56,387 nt of DNA, taken from positions 1-56,387 of the forward strand of contig CAAFVV010000001.1 in NCBI GenBank assembly GCA_900766585.1, read 5' to 3'. Made by a program: the position numbers and the translations under genes. Below the pieces are notes generated by a model, which did not search any database, was not told the DNA's origin, and saw only the letters and a program-made list of their open reading frames with translations. The DNA comes from Clostridia bacterium (lineage in GTDB: Bacteria > Bacillota > Clostridia > Oscillospirales > Acutalibacteraceae). Shown piece by piece: positions 17,694 through 26,005 of this stretch (position 1 is its first letter; each line of letters begins with the position of its first letter).

Positions 17694-19287
17694 CCTGAAA
17701 AAGTATTTCCCGATCCCCAAGAGCAGCATCTTCCAGAAAAAGCGCCTGTATGTCCGCGCCAACGAGGACATTTCCATCGACATTTATAAGGGCGAGACGT
17801 TCGGCCTTGTCGGTGAGTCCGGCTGCGGAAAATCGACGCTCGGCCGCGTGCTTTTGCAGCTGTATCCGCAGACGGCGGGCAGCACGATGTACTACGGCCG
17901 CACTTTAGAGGATGTCGCGCCCTCCTACGTGCTCGATACGCTGAAAAATGCCGAAAAATATATTGACAAGTATCACAGGGAAGCGGCGCGCGCAAAAGCG
18001 CTGACCGAAAAGTGCGACAAGCTTGGCGAAGAGGCCTCCTTCTTTGATCTGCAGGAAAAGAATCTGGCGCAGGCCGACGCCAAAACGGCGCTCGACAATG
18101 TGGCAAAAATTCTCGGCGGATTTGTTGTGCGTGATACCAAAAAGGGCGCCGCGCTTTTGCTGGAGCGGTATCAGTGCGCCGTCGCTGCGGCGAAAGCCGC
18201 CGGAGAAGCGGAAGACCTGCGGTTGAATCACGATCTGCTTACGGCGACGATGGCAGAGAAAAAGGAAAAAGGCGAAAAGACCGACGCGATTGCCCGCCGT
18301 GTGGCCAAGCTGGAGACGCGTATCCACCGGGCAGAGGCGCGCCTTGCCGAATGGCAGGACAAAGCGGACGGCATCCGGCAGAAGATTGATGCCGCCAAGG
18401 CTCCCTACCGCGAGGACGGGGAGTTTATGCAGTATGAGGCTATGCTTGATGACGGCATTGATCTTTCCCGCCTTACCGTGGGGGAGATGCGGGTGCTGCG
18501 CAAGGATCTGCAGATCATCTTCCAGGATCCTTATTCCTCGCTCAACCCGCGCATGACCATCGGTCAGATCATTGAAGAGGGACTGGTCACGCATAAATTT
18601 TTCCGTGCCGGTTCGCCCAAAATGAAGGAATCCGTCTTTAAGACCATGCAGGACTGCGGCTTGCAGAATTATATGTACAACCGCTATCCGCATCAGTTTT
18701 CGGGCGGCCAGCGTCAGCGCATCTGCATTGCGCGTTCGCTGGCGGTCAAACCGAAATTTGTCGTTTGCGATGAGTGCGTGTCGGCACTGGACGTGTCCAT
18801 CCAGTCGCAGATTATCAACCTGCTGCTGGATCTGAAGGAGCAGGAGGGATTGACCTACCTGTTCATTTCGCACAACCTGTCGGTCGTCCGCTACATTTCC
18901 GACCGCATCGGCGTTATGTATCTCGGCAATATGGTTGAGGTGGCGCCGACTGATGTCATCTTCAAGGATCCGCGTCATCCCTACACGATCGCGCTGCTCA
19001 GTTCGATTCCGACGACGGATCCTGAGAGCCTGACCAAGGAGCATATTATTCTCGAGGGCAATATTCCCAGCCCGATCAAGCCGCCGTCCGGCTGCAAGTT
19101 CCATACGCGCTGCTTTATGGCGTGCGACAAGTGTAAGCGCGTGCCGCCGCCCCTGGTCGAGGTGGAGCCGGGTCATTTTGTCGCCTGCCATTTCCTCGAC
19201 CGCAAGCTGGACGAAAACGGCAATTACCTGTTTGACGTGACGACCGCCAAGCGGACGGCGCGCGGACAGGCGGCTGCCGAGGAGTAA
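17668..19287 (+). CDS. oppF: Peptide ABC transporter ATP-binding protein (OppF family) with large helical insertion
   Basis: The start at 17668 follows AGGAGG. The 539-residue product is about 200 longer than usual. Walker A GESGCGKST is at 49-57, then an insertion spans about residues 81-265 before the Q-loop (IIFQDPYSS at 283-291). The insert is rich in Ala, Lys, Glu and Arg, with heptad-like stretches (ARRVAKLETRIHRAEARLAE), suggesting long helices or a coiled coil. The signature FSGGQRQR, a Walker B reading CDECVSALD (Cys where Pro is common) and the C-terminal Cys-containing domain (GCKFHTRC) follow. It ends the operon. Confidence 0.92.
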   Translation: MEKLLSIVNLKKYFPIPKSSIFQKKRLYVRANEDISIDIYKGETFGLVGESGCGKSTLGRVLLQLYPQTAGSTMYYGRTLEDVAPSYVLDTLKNAEKYIDKYHREAARAKALTEKCDKLGEEASFFDLQEKNLAQADAKTALDNVAKILGGFVVRDTKKGAALLLERYQCAVAAAKAAGEAEDLRLNHDLLTATMAEKKEKGEKTDAIARRVAKLETRIHRAEARLAEWQDKADGIRQKIDAAKAPYREDGEFMQYEAMLDDGIDLSRLTVGEMRVLRKDLQIIFQDPYSSLNPRMTIGQIIEEGLVTHKFFRAGSPKMKESVFKTMQDCGLQNYMYNRYPHQFSGGQRQRICIARSLAVKPKFVVCDECVSALDVSIQSQIINLLLDLKEQEGLTYLFISHNLSVVRYISDRIGVMYLGNMVEVAPTDVIFKDPRHPYTIALLSSIPTTDPESLTKEHIILEGNIPSPIKPPSGCKFHTRCFMACDKCKRVPPPLVEVEPGHFVACHFLDRKLDENGNYLFDVTTAKRTARGQAAAEE

Positions 19288-19317
19288 ACCGGCATCGAAA
19301 AAGCTGCGGTTTTTTTC
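19288..19317 (+). terminator. Terminator after oppF
   Basis: ACC-G-GCA (19288-19294) pairs with TGC-GGT (19305-19310) with one bulged base, followed by seven T residues. Confidence 0.6.
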
Positions 19318-19330
19318 AGTACAGCAAAGG

Positions 19331-19372
19331 CAAACACGGCTGTCCGGCAGATCGGCCGGTCAGCCGTGTTTG
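19331..19372. other. Long hairpin of unknown role
   Basis: A perfect 12-bp inverted repeat, CAAACACGGCTG (19331-19342) with CAGCCGTGTTTG (19361-19372), encloses an inner CCGGC/GCCGG stem. There is no U-tract on the plus strand. It lies between the oppF terminator and the small membrane protein gene. Confidence 0.7.
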
Positions 19373-19450
19373 ATATGCCGATATCCGCGTAAAAGGCGGC
19401 AGATGCTGCGAAAAGTTTACGCCGCTGACAAAGCAAAAGGAGGTCACGCC

Positions 19451-19651
19451 ATGTTGTGGAGAAAACGGCTCAAGCCGGATGACCCCGAAAAACGCGAGCA
19501 GCTTCAAGAAAGCATCCGCAGCGAGGGCGGACTGGAAAAGCACGATTTTTTGGCGATGGTTTTGGCAGGTCTGATTGTACTGGTTCCTGCGGCGCTGATC
19601 GTTTTGTTGGTGCTCGTGCTGCTCGGGGGATGGCCTATCCTGTTCGGATGA
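19451..19651 (+). CDS. Small single-pass membrane protein
   Basis: A 66-residue protein. The ATG at 19451 is set by an AAGGAGG site 8 bp upstream; longer in-frame starts lack one. A charged N-terminal half of about 32 residues (RLKPDDPEKREQLQESIRSE) precedes one hydrophobic helix at 35-60. There are no close neighbours on the same strand except the peptide operon upstream. Function unknown; it could be a small regulator of a membrane partner, but nothing in the sequence shows which. Confidence 0.65.
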   Translation: MLWRKRLKPDDPEKREQLQESIRSEGGLEKHDFLAMVLAGLIVLVPAALIVLLVLVLLGGWPILFG

Positions 19652-19715
19652 GCAGAACAGGTGGGACACCGGATAGGTTTGTTTGGGATGCCAAGGACTT
19701 TGCCGCCGGATAAAA

Positions 19716-19746
19716 AGAAAAACCGCCGGGCGACGGCGGTTTAATT
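19716..19746. terminator. Bidirectional terminator
   Basis: The stem AAACCGCC (19720-19727) pairs with GGCGGTTT (19735-19742), with A/T-rich flanks on both sides. It can serve both the small membrane protein gene and the convergent histidine phosphatase gene. Confidence 0.75.
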
Positions 19747-19760
19747 TTCTGTCTGCAGAA

Positions 19761-20381
19761 TTATTTATCCTTTTCCCAGGGGATGGCGCACAGCGCCTCC
19801 GCTTTCGGCTCCCGCATCCAGACGGACGGCGTGACGCGCAGGGTAAATCCCGCCCCGTCGCTTGTTACCCATTCCCGCATCGGCAGCTCCGGCAGGCCGT
19901 AAAGCGCCATCAGCAGCATAATAATGCCGCCATGGGTGCAGATTACAGCGTCGCCGCCGTCGCCGCGCATGACCTCCTGCACGATCTGTGCAAAGCTCTC
20001 GGTTACGCGCTTTTGAAAAGAGGCGGTATTCTCTCCGCCGGGGATAACGGAGGACGACCCCTCGACCCACTGCTGAAACGATTCATCATATTTCAGCTCG
20101 GAAACGGCGCGCCCTTCCCAATCGCCAAAGTCACATTCGGCAAGTCCCGGGATTACCTTTGGCGCACAGCCGGGGTAGAGGACGGACAGCGTCTGGCGGC
20201 AGCGGAGCAGCGGACTGGTGTAAAACTGTGTGGCTTCCGGATAGGTGTATGTCTGCTTCATGTCCAGCAGATGGGCAAAGCCGCGGGGCGACAGGGGCAG
20301 ATCGGTCCGTCCGATATACTGTCCGTTATCGTTGGCAGAAGTCAGACCGTGCCGTAAAAGATGAATTTTGTAAGTTCTCAT
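19761..20381 (-). CDS. Histidine phosphatase family protein
   Basis: A 206-residue phosphatase of the phosphoglycerate-mutase/CobC superfamily. The catalytic RHG is in IHLLRHGLTSANDNGQYIGR, with the second half motifs ECDFGDWEGR and the late CTHGG containing the second catalytic His. The start at 20381 follows AAGAGG; a longer frame runs upstream into the divergent promoter and is not used. The substrate cannot be named: alpha-ribazole phosphatase and general phosphosugar phosphatases look alike, and no cobalamin genes are nearby. It is transcribed divergently from an XRE regulator. Confidence 0.88.
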   Translation of the reverse strand: MRTYKIHLLRHGLTSANDNGQYIGRTDLPLSPRGFAHLLDMKQTYTYPEATQFYTSPLLRCRQTLSVLYPGCAPKVIPGLAECDFGDWEGRAVSELKYDESFQQWVEGSSSVIPGGENTASFQKRVTESFAQIVQEVMRGDGGDAVICTHGGIIMLLMALYGLPELPMREWVTSDGAGFTLRVTPSVWMREPKAEALCAIPWEKDK

Positions 20382-20414
20382 GAAAAAACCTCTTAAAATC
20401 ACACATTTTGACGC

Positions 20415-20460
20415 TTTACAAATGGGAATATTTTCGGTATAATAAAATACCGCATGGTAT
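20415..20460 (+). promoter_or_regulatory. Promoter and possible operator of the XRE regulator gene
   Basis: TTTACA (20415-20420) and TATAAT (20438-20443) are 17 bp apart. Overlapping the -10, GGTAT (20436-20440) and ATACC (20447-20451) form an inverted pair, and another GGTAT follows at 20456-20460, with a further one near 20478. The spaced half-sites suggest binding by the XRE protein itself. Confidence 0.6.
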
Positions 20461-20502
20461 ATTTCGGAACCCAAAACCGGTATGATAAGGTGGAGATCAA
20501 CT

Positions 20503-21192
20503 ATGAACAGCGCCTTTCCCCGTATCCTTTGCCTTCTCCGCAAAGAGAGGGGAATCAGCCAAAAGCAGGCTTCGGAGGATCTGCAGATCTCGCAGGCGCT
20601 GCTGTCTCATTATGAAAAAGGGATCCGCGAATGTGGCCTGGATTTCGTGGTGCGCGTAGCGGATTACTACCATGTCTCCTGCGATTATCTGCTCGGGCGC
20701 ACGGCGGACAAGACCGGTGCTGTGATCGCCTATGAGGACATTGCGGAGAACGATCCCAACGCCAAGGAGAACAGCTTCCGCGGCAGCCTGCTGCCGGCGC
20801 TGAACAAAAAGCTGCTGGTCAACTCGCTGACGGTGGTATACGACCTGCTGCAGCAGTGCAGCAATCGCGCACTCACCGGCGATGTGTCCGCCTATCTGTC
20901 GATGGCGGTGTATACGGTGTTTCGCCAGCTGTATCAGGCAAACGGACACAATCCGCAGGCGATGTTCTCGCTGCCGGATTATCTGTTCCTGCCGACAGCG
21001 GGCGGAAAAATGGCAATCTGCGCCGCGCGGATCCACGCGCTGACGACGGGCAACGCCGTGAACGGCGAGGAGGGGCTGGCCAAGGAAAAAGCCCCCGCCC
21101 TGACGCCCGACCGCCTGTCGGAGCAATACCCGCTGTTCGCCTCATCTCTGATGAATGTGCTGCGCAACGCAGAGAATCAATTGCAGTCGTGA
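20503..21192 (+). CDS. XRE-family helix-turn-helix regulator
   Basis: A 229-residue regulator. Residues about 7-60 form a Cro/CI-type HTH (RKERGISQKQASEDLQISQ), followed by the phrase VSCDYLLGRTADKTG common in clostridial XRE proteins. The C-terminal 150 residues are predicted helical and resemble no ligand domain I can name. The start at 20503 follows AAGGTGGAG. The divergent histidine phosphatase gene may be a target. A strong terminator follows. Confidence 0.88.
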   Translation: MNSAFPRILCLLRKERGISQKQASEDLQISQALLSHYEKGIRECGLDFVVRVADYYHVSCDYLLGRTADKTGAVIAYEDIAENDPNAKENSFRGSLLPALNKKLLVNSLTVVYDLLQQCSNRALTGDVSAYLSMAVYTVFRQLYQANGHNPQAMFSLPDYLFLPTAGGKMAICAARIHALTTGNAVNGEEGLAKEKAPALTPDRLSEQYPLFASSLMNVLRNAENQLQS

Positions 21193-21229
21193 CCGTCCGA
21201 AAAGAATGAATGACTGAAAAAGTGCTTTC

Positions 21230-21256
21230 GGCGCCCCAAAGGGGCGCCGTTTTTTT
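21230..21256. terminator. Terminator after XRE gene
   Basis: A perfect 8-bp stem GGCGCCCC/GGGGCGCC (21230-21237 with 21241-21248), followed by GTTTTTTT, serves the plus-strand gene. The minus-strand membrane gene ends at 21255, inside the T-tract. Confidence 0.85.
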
Positions 21257-22067
21257 ATTCGCCCCGATCGCGGAAGATCGGCTTTTCCTTTGACCAGTCA
21301 ACCTTGCTTTCTTCCTCCGACTGAGCTTCTCCGGCATTTTCCAGCTGCTCGGCCTCTTCTAGTTCCGCAGCGGCTTCATTGTTGCCGACAAACAACCGCG
21401 AGAGCCAGCGCGTGCGGATCGGGAATGCAGCCAGCGAGCAGAGCGCGGTCACGGCGCACACGAGACAGAAAAACACGTTGAAATAGCCGTTGTCGATACC
21501 GAGGGTAAGCATATTGGCATCGATGACATACAGCACGGTAAGCAGCGCAAGGGCGAGCTGCAGGATAGAGAACAGACGCAGCATAAAGATATCACAGCGG
21601 CGGCGCTGGACATGGGACTGCACCGCCAGCACGGGAATGGCGCAGAGCAGCGTGGTCTCAAACAGCAGCACCAGCGTCATCGCGGAATAGCGGAGCGCAA
21701 GCGAAACGGTCGACGAGGAGGACAGATCGTTCTGCACAAAAAAGACGATCAGGGTGACAAGACTGGCGAGGAGTGCCAGCGCCGGGATACCGTAGAACAC
21801 GATCCGCACGCTGACGCGCGCGGCTTTGTGCTCCACCTTGGCGGCGAGAATCAGCCCGACGAGGGTCAATATCCCGAGGATCGAGAGAAAAGCCGGGGAG
21901 ATGGCAAAAACAATATAGAGTATAGCGGCAAGGACTAGCTGAGCAAAAGCACCGACGAGCATACATTTGGCGTAGGGGAAGGTATCGGGCTTAACTTTTT
22001 TGGCGGGAAGCGCGGGCTTGTCTGTTTTATCGGCAGCCGGTTTTTGTTTTTCCTTTTTCGTAGACAT
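21255..22067 (-). CDS. Six-helix membrane protein, unknown function
   Basis: A 270-residue protein with a Lys/Pro-rich cytoplasmic N terminus (residues 1-30), six hydrophobic segments (about 34-55, 58-76, 88-111, 123-149, 163-182 and 196-215) and an acidic C-terminal tail rich in Glu and Ala. No family was recognised. It lies 27 bp downstream of the YfhO-family gene, with a GGAGG ribosome site, so the two are probably cotranscribed and may act on the same envelope process. Confidence 0.8.
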   Translation of the reverse strand: MSTKKEKQKPAADKTDKPALPAKKVKPDTFPYAKCMLVGAFAQLVLAAILYIVFAISPAFLSILGILTLVGLILAAKVEHKAARVSVRIVFYGIPALALLASLVTLIVFFVQNDLSSSSTVSLALRYSAMTLVLLFETTLLCAIPVLAVQSHVQRRRCDIFMLRLFSILQLALALLTVLYVIDANMLTLGIDNGYFNVFFCLVCAVTALCSLAAFPIRTRWLSRLFVGNNEAAAELEEAEQLENAGEAQSEEESKVDWSKEKPIFRDRGE

Positions 22068-22094
22068 ACGTTCAAAACCTCCTTGAGATACTGA

Positions 22095-24617
22095 TCAGAC
22101 AGAAGTGCCGGGAGCGGAGTCGTCAGCAGAAGGGCTGTCCGGCGGCAGCCCCAGCTCCTCCCGCGGGATAGACGGTGTCGACGCTGCGGAACGATATGCG
22201 GGGGCGGGCAGCTCCTCTGCCTGTGCCGCCTGCGTTTTCGCGGCTTTACGGCACAGCAGAATATACAGCGCCAGCAGCAGGGCGGCAGCCAGCGTAATGC
22301 ACAGACCGATGCGCAGACCCGGTGTCATATAGTCAAAGCGGATGGCGACGCTGCCCGCGGGGCAGCGCACCGCCATAAACCCGACCGCCACCTGCACGAT
22401 CTCCGCCGATTCACCGTTGACGGTGGCTGTCCAGCCCTTTTCGTAGGGGACGCTGAAAAATACATAATTCTCGCTGTCGAGTGTGATATCTGCCGAAAAA
22501 CCGCGGTTATCGCGCGTGAAGCGGTCAGCGGTCGTCTGCCTGCGCGCCTCGCAGTCCTCCAGATAGGCGTCCTCGGTAAACCAGACTTGATTGGTATCCA
22601 GCGGTGAAAGCAGGGTCGAGACCGCCGCTTCGTACTCGTCGGGGATGACCAACGCCTTTAAAAGCGCCAGCTCGCGGTCGCTCTTGCTCAGCGCGTCATA
22701 GGCGGTGCGGGTCAGATAGTGGTCGTAGGTGAAGCCCATCGGGATGTAGTACTGATTTTCATAGATGCGGCAGCCGTTTTGCTTGTCAAAGTAGGTCCAG
22801 CCCGGCATTTCGGTTATGCCGTTTGACTCAAAGGACTGGGATTTGCTGACCCAGTTTTCATCGTTGGCATATTCAAACAGCCAATGCACCGACGTCAGAC
22901 CACGCAGGGCATAATGCGCCGTGTCGGGGCGGCTTGCCACGCCGCGGTAGATGTCAATGGTGTCGTAGAATTCTGCGATTGAGCCGGGGACGATCGAGTG
23001 GAACGCCTGAATCGTGCTGCGGTTCCAGAACATGCCGAGGTTGTCCATGTCCTTGAAATCGTTTTTGCTGTTATAGACGTCGATACGCACCGTGTCGCCG
23101 TCGTCGGGCAGGGAGATACGGTCGCGACCGCGGATGCCCTGCTCGATCACATAATCGGCGGGATAGTTGGAGGTGGCTTTGGCAAGCCCGATATAATAGC
23201 AGCCATAGGCGGCGCAGACGCAGGCGACGGTCAGGATCGCCGCCGAGGAAAACTGCGGGGAACGGCTTTTGAACAGGGAGACCAGAATCCAGGCGAGCAC
23301 CAGTCCGATAGCGGCAATGCCGACATAGATCCAGAAGCGGTCGGCATATTTATACAGCCCGTAGGTGATGCTGCCGCTGTCATCCGCTTTCCAGCTCGAC
23401 GGGGTCAGCCCGATGAACAGCGCGAAAGCCGCCGTGATGCCGCCGCTCCATAGGAAGGCGCGGTTCCAATCCACCGGTGCTTTTTCCTCCTGCTCAAAGC
23501 AGCAGACCGTCGCCGTGACCAGCATCAGCACCATCATGTAAAACCAGCGGGCATAATACTGGCTGTTGAACAGCTGGAACATGGAGTTGAGCACCGGCAC
23601 GAGCGCGCAGGTCACGCAAAGCAGCAGCATGCGGCGCAGCCAGTCGGTGTGCTTGCGCGACTGGAAATAGGCGATGGCGCCCGTGCAGCCGAATACCGGC
23701 AGCCAGGCGGACATGGACGCCCATTTGTTGTCGGCGTCGGGGAAGAAGTTCGGGCGGGCAGGAATGTCCTGCGGGAAGAAAAAGCTGTGAATGATGTCAT
23801 ACAGCCGCTGTTCCTTGCCGTAAATGAGCATCCGCCAGCCGCTGATGGTGTTGTTGACCCGTGAATTTTGAACGACCGACAGATAGGACGGCATCAGCAG
23901 CACGCCGGCGAGCGCCGTTCCCACGGCGGCTTCAAACACGAGCAGTCCGAATTTGCGGTAGTCGCACTCCCAGTCGGGCGATCCCATGCGGACGAACCAG
24001 TAGAGGATCAGGAAGATCGCCTGACCAATGAAGAAATAGTAGTTGTTCAGCGCGGACAGCGCCACGATGACCGCAAATACGCCGCGGCGCCCGTCCTTCA
24101 TGAACTTCTCCATGCCCCAGAGCATCAGGGGAAAATAGACGATCGCCTCATGGAAATGGTTGAAAAAGACGTTGTAGAGAGAAAAGCCGGAAAAGGCGTA
24201 CAAAAGCGCACCGAGTGAGGCGTGCTCCGGCTTAACAAAGCAGCGCAGATAGAGGTATGCGGTCGCGGCGCTGCAGGCAAATTTCAGGATCAGCAGCGGC
24301 GCCATCAGATACGGGACAGCGGCGCTCGGAAAGGGGATGGTCAGCCAGAAAAAGGGGCTGCCGAGCAGATAAAACGAATAGGAGCCGATAAAGTTGGCGC
24401 CGAGGTCGGTCGTCCAGCTCCAGAAGATGTTGCCGGAGCGCACGGCGTCATGGGCCTGTCGGTAAAAAACGATCTGCTGAACATTGAAGTCACCGTAGTA
24501 GATGAAGTAGCCCTTGTCGAGGATCAGGTAGGGGAGAAAGATGACAAAAGCCGCTGCCAAAGCAATGCCAAATGTCATCAGCCCTTTTTCCCGCTCTTTT
24601 TGCAGAGAATGAGACAT
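22095..24617 (-). CDS. YfhO-family membrane protein
   Basis: An 840-residue polytopic membrane protein with about 12-14 helices and a soluble segment of about 250 residues before the last helix. The N-terminal part shows the YfhO pattern: DKGYFIYYGDFNVQQI followed by an aromatic loop of the GT-C type. YfhO proteins are linked in Bacillus and Listeria to lipoteichoic-acid glycosylation; that link here is by family only. The C-terminal tail beyond the last helix is Pro/Ser/Ala-rich. A GGAAAGGAT site precedes the ATG. Confidence 0.88.
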   Translation of the reverse strand: MSHSLQKEREKGLMTFGIALAAAFVIFLPYLILDKGYFIYYGDFNVQQIVFYRQAHDAVRSGNIFWSWTTDLGANFIGSYSFYLLGSPFFWLTIPFPSAAVPYLMAPLLILKFACSAATAYLYLRCFVKPEHASLGALLYAFSGFSLYNVFFNHFHEAIVYFPLMLWGMEKFMKDGRRGVFAVIVALSALNNYYFFIGQAIFLILYWFVRMGSPDWECDYRKFGLLVFEAAVGTALAGVLLMPSYLSVVQNSRVNNTISGWRMLIYGKEQRLYDIIHSFFFPQDIPARPNFFPDADNKWASMSAWLPVFGCTGAIAYFQSRKHTDWLRRMLLLCVTCALVPVLNSMFQLFNSQYYARWFYMMVLMLVTATVCCFEQEEKAPVDWNRAFLWSGGITAAFALFIGLTPSSWKADDSGSITYGLYKYADRFWIYVGIAAIGLVLAWILVSLFKSRSPQFSSAAILTVACVCAAYGCYYIGLAKATSNYPADYVIEQGIRGRDRISLPDDGDTVRIDVYNSKNDFKDMDNLGMFWNRSTIQAFHSIVPGSIAEFYDTIDIYRGVASRPDTAHYALRGLTSVHWLFEYANDENWVSKSQSFESNGITEMPGWTYFDKQNGCRIYENQYYIPMGFTYDHYLTRTAYDALSKSDRELALLKALVIPDEYEAAVSTLLSPLDTNQVWFTEDAYLEDCEARRQTTADRFTRDNRGFSADITLDSENYVFFSVPYEKGWTATVNGESAEIVQVAVGFMAVRCPAGSVAIRFDYMTPGLRIGLCITLAAALLLALYILLCRKAAKTQAAQAEELPAPAYRSAASTPSIPREELGLPPDSPSADDSAPGTSV

Positions 24618-25366
24618 ACAAACATCCTTTCCGCAGTATAATCATCTTTATTATAGCAGTTTTCCGGCAAAAAGGGAATAGCTTTGCGGGGATTTTTTGA
24701 CCGGAGAAGCGGAAAAAGACGGCGAGCTGTTTTCGGCTCACCGTCTTTTGAAAGAGGTCGGTATAAACGGATACTGTTTGGGCACCCGGGCGGATCAGCG
24801 CCGTTTTTGTCCGTGGGGAACAGCCCGTCTCCGCCGCCGGGGATATAGTAGCGGCCGTTGGAGTGATCAAGCTGCAGCGCCAGCACGGCCTCCTCTCCCT
24901 CCTCCAGCAAAAATTCGTCCTTGAGCTGTGCCAGCCGGATGGTCTCGGGGCATTTCCGGTCGGCTTCCCCCACGCGCAGGATCCAACAGCGGCCTACCGC
25001 GGATTCGAAATCGACAGAGACCGGCGTGGCACGCACGATCAGCTCCGTGACTCCGAGCGGCTCATCAACGGTGGTATAGCCGCGCTCATACAGCGCGTCA
25101 ATATGCGGGGAATCCCCCGTGCTGAGATCGGGCGAAATGGTCGGCTGTGAGCACAGGGGCGTGGTTTCGACGGGGGCGGATTCCGCCTGTGCGGGCGGCG
25201 TTTTGGTGAGCAGGCCGCTCTGCCACAGCCCCAGCGCCAGTACGGCGGTGAACGCTGTGCCGCCCGCAGCGGCGCGGGCGATGAATGCTTTTCTCCTTTT
25301 TTGCTCGGCGATGTACCGGTCCCGGCGGCTGAGCAGCCGGCTGACCATTTCTTCACAGGTTTTCAT
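24578..25366 (-). CDS. Anti-sigma-like membrane protein, C terminus probably frameshifted
   Basis: The start at 25366 follows GGAGGG and overlaps the sigma gene's stop by 14 bp, as sigma/anti-sigma pairs often do. Residues 1-28 are charged and cytoplasmic, about 29-50 form one transmembrane helix, and the remainder is extracellular, ending in a compact GRYYIPGGGDGLFPTD-type motif. The open frame then runs through a strong terminator hairpin (24714-24750) and 40 bp into yfhO, which a native end would not do. A one-base slip near 24790 would give a stop inside the hairpin, so the last 60 or so residues are doubtful. Role as anti-sigma factor is inferred from position and topology. Confidence 0.6.
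   Translation of the reverse strand: MKTCEEMVSRLLSRRDRYIAEQKRRKAFIARAAAGGTAFTAVLALGLWQSGLLTKTPPAQAESAPVETTPLCSQPTISPDLSTGDSPHIDALYERGYTTVDEPLGVTELIVRATPVSVDFESAVGRCWILRVGEADRKCPETIRLAQLKDEFLLEEGEEAVLALQLDHSNGRYYIPGGGDGLFPTDKNGADPPGCPNSIRLYRPLSKDGEPKTARRLFPLLRSKNPRKAIPFLPENCYNKDDYTAERMFVCLILCKKSGKKG
24714..24750 (-). terminator. Terminator of the sigma/anti-sigma operon
   Basis: On the minus strand GACGGTGAGC and GCTCGCCGTC pair over 10 bp (one G-U) with flanking A and T runs. It lies inside the nominal frame of the anti-sigma-like gene. Confidence 0.8.
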
Positions 25367-25909
25367 ACACAAAGCCCTCCTTTTCCAGTGCGGTTTTCAG
25401 CGATTGCTTGGCGCGGTAGAGAAGATTTTTGACCTGTCGGTCGCTCTTTTTCAGGGCGACCGATACCTCCCGGTTTGAAAAGCCCTCAAAGAATACGAGC
25501 CACAAAACAGTCCGGTAGTCAGCCGGAAGACGGGAAAGCGCCCGATGGACGAGGATTTTTCGCTCCTCTTTTATGTAGAGCTGCTCGAGATCCTCCTCCT
25601 CGGCTATACAGTTTTCCATATCCTCGATGGGCGTGGCGGACAGCCGGGAGCTGTGCCGTATATGATCGACCGCCGTGTTCCTGACGATCGCATACAGCCA
25701 GGAACGCAAGGTGCTCCTGCCCGAATACCGCGGCTTTTTGACGATCAGGCGGAAGAAGGTCTCCTCCGTCAGCTCCTCGGCGAGGAAAATGCTGCCGACA
25801 TAGCCGTTTAAAAAAAGATCTGTTCGTCCTTGTATTCTCCGACGATCTCGGTGATTTCCCTGTCGTCACCCTCAAGGAAACGGCGGGTCAACCGCGGAAA
25901 ATGTCTCAC
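25353..25909 (-). pseudogene. ECF-type RNA polymerase sigma factor, frameshifted at an A7/T7 tract
   Basis: The downstream frame encodes sigma region 2 (EELTEETFFRLI, STLRSWLYAIVRNT) and region 4 (LPADYRTVLWLVFFEGFSNR, then KKSDRQVKNLLYRAKQSL). The missing N terminus is read in the neighbouring frame from a GTG at 25909: EITEIVGEYKDEQIFF, then a stop. The two frames meet at seven T (minus strand, 25816-25810); eight T would give an unbroken IFFLNGYVGSIF. Either it is a true mutation, a homopolymer sequencing error, or a slippage-restored gene. The start codon is uncertain. The gene is coupled to the anti-sigma-like gene downstream. Confidence 0.8.
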
Positions 25910-25950
25910 CGCACAGACCGATTTTTTGAAAAAAGTGCTTTGTTCTGACA

Positions 25951-25985
25951 AAAACAGGGTACAGAGAGCCTCTGTACCCTGTTTT
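25951..25985. terminator. Terminator after uvrA
   Basis: A perfect 16-bp stem (25951-25966 with 25970-25985) has a 3-nt loop and ends in T-runs on both strands. It separates uvrA from the sigma gene, both on the minus strand. Confidence 0.9.
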
Positions 25986-26005
25986 TATGACCGGTGAAAG
26001 CCGGA

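Noticed and set aside
25810..25822. Programmed -1 ribosomal frameshift in the sigma gene (TTTAAAC)
   Set aside because: The heptamer matches X-XXY-YYZ by letters, but in the reading frame used upstream the shift would have to occur at TTT-TTT before TAA, so the phase is wrong for the classic site. Slippage on T7 or a plain mutation fits better.
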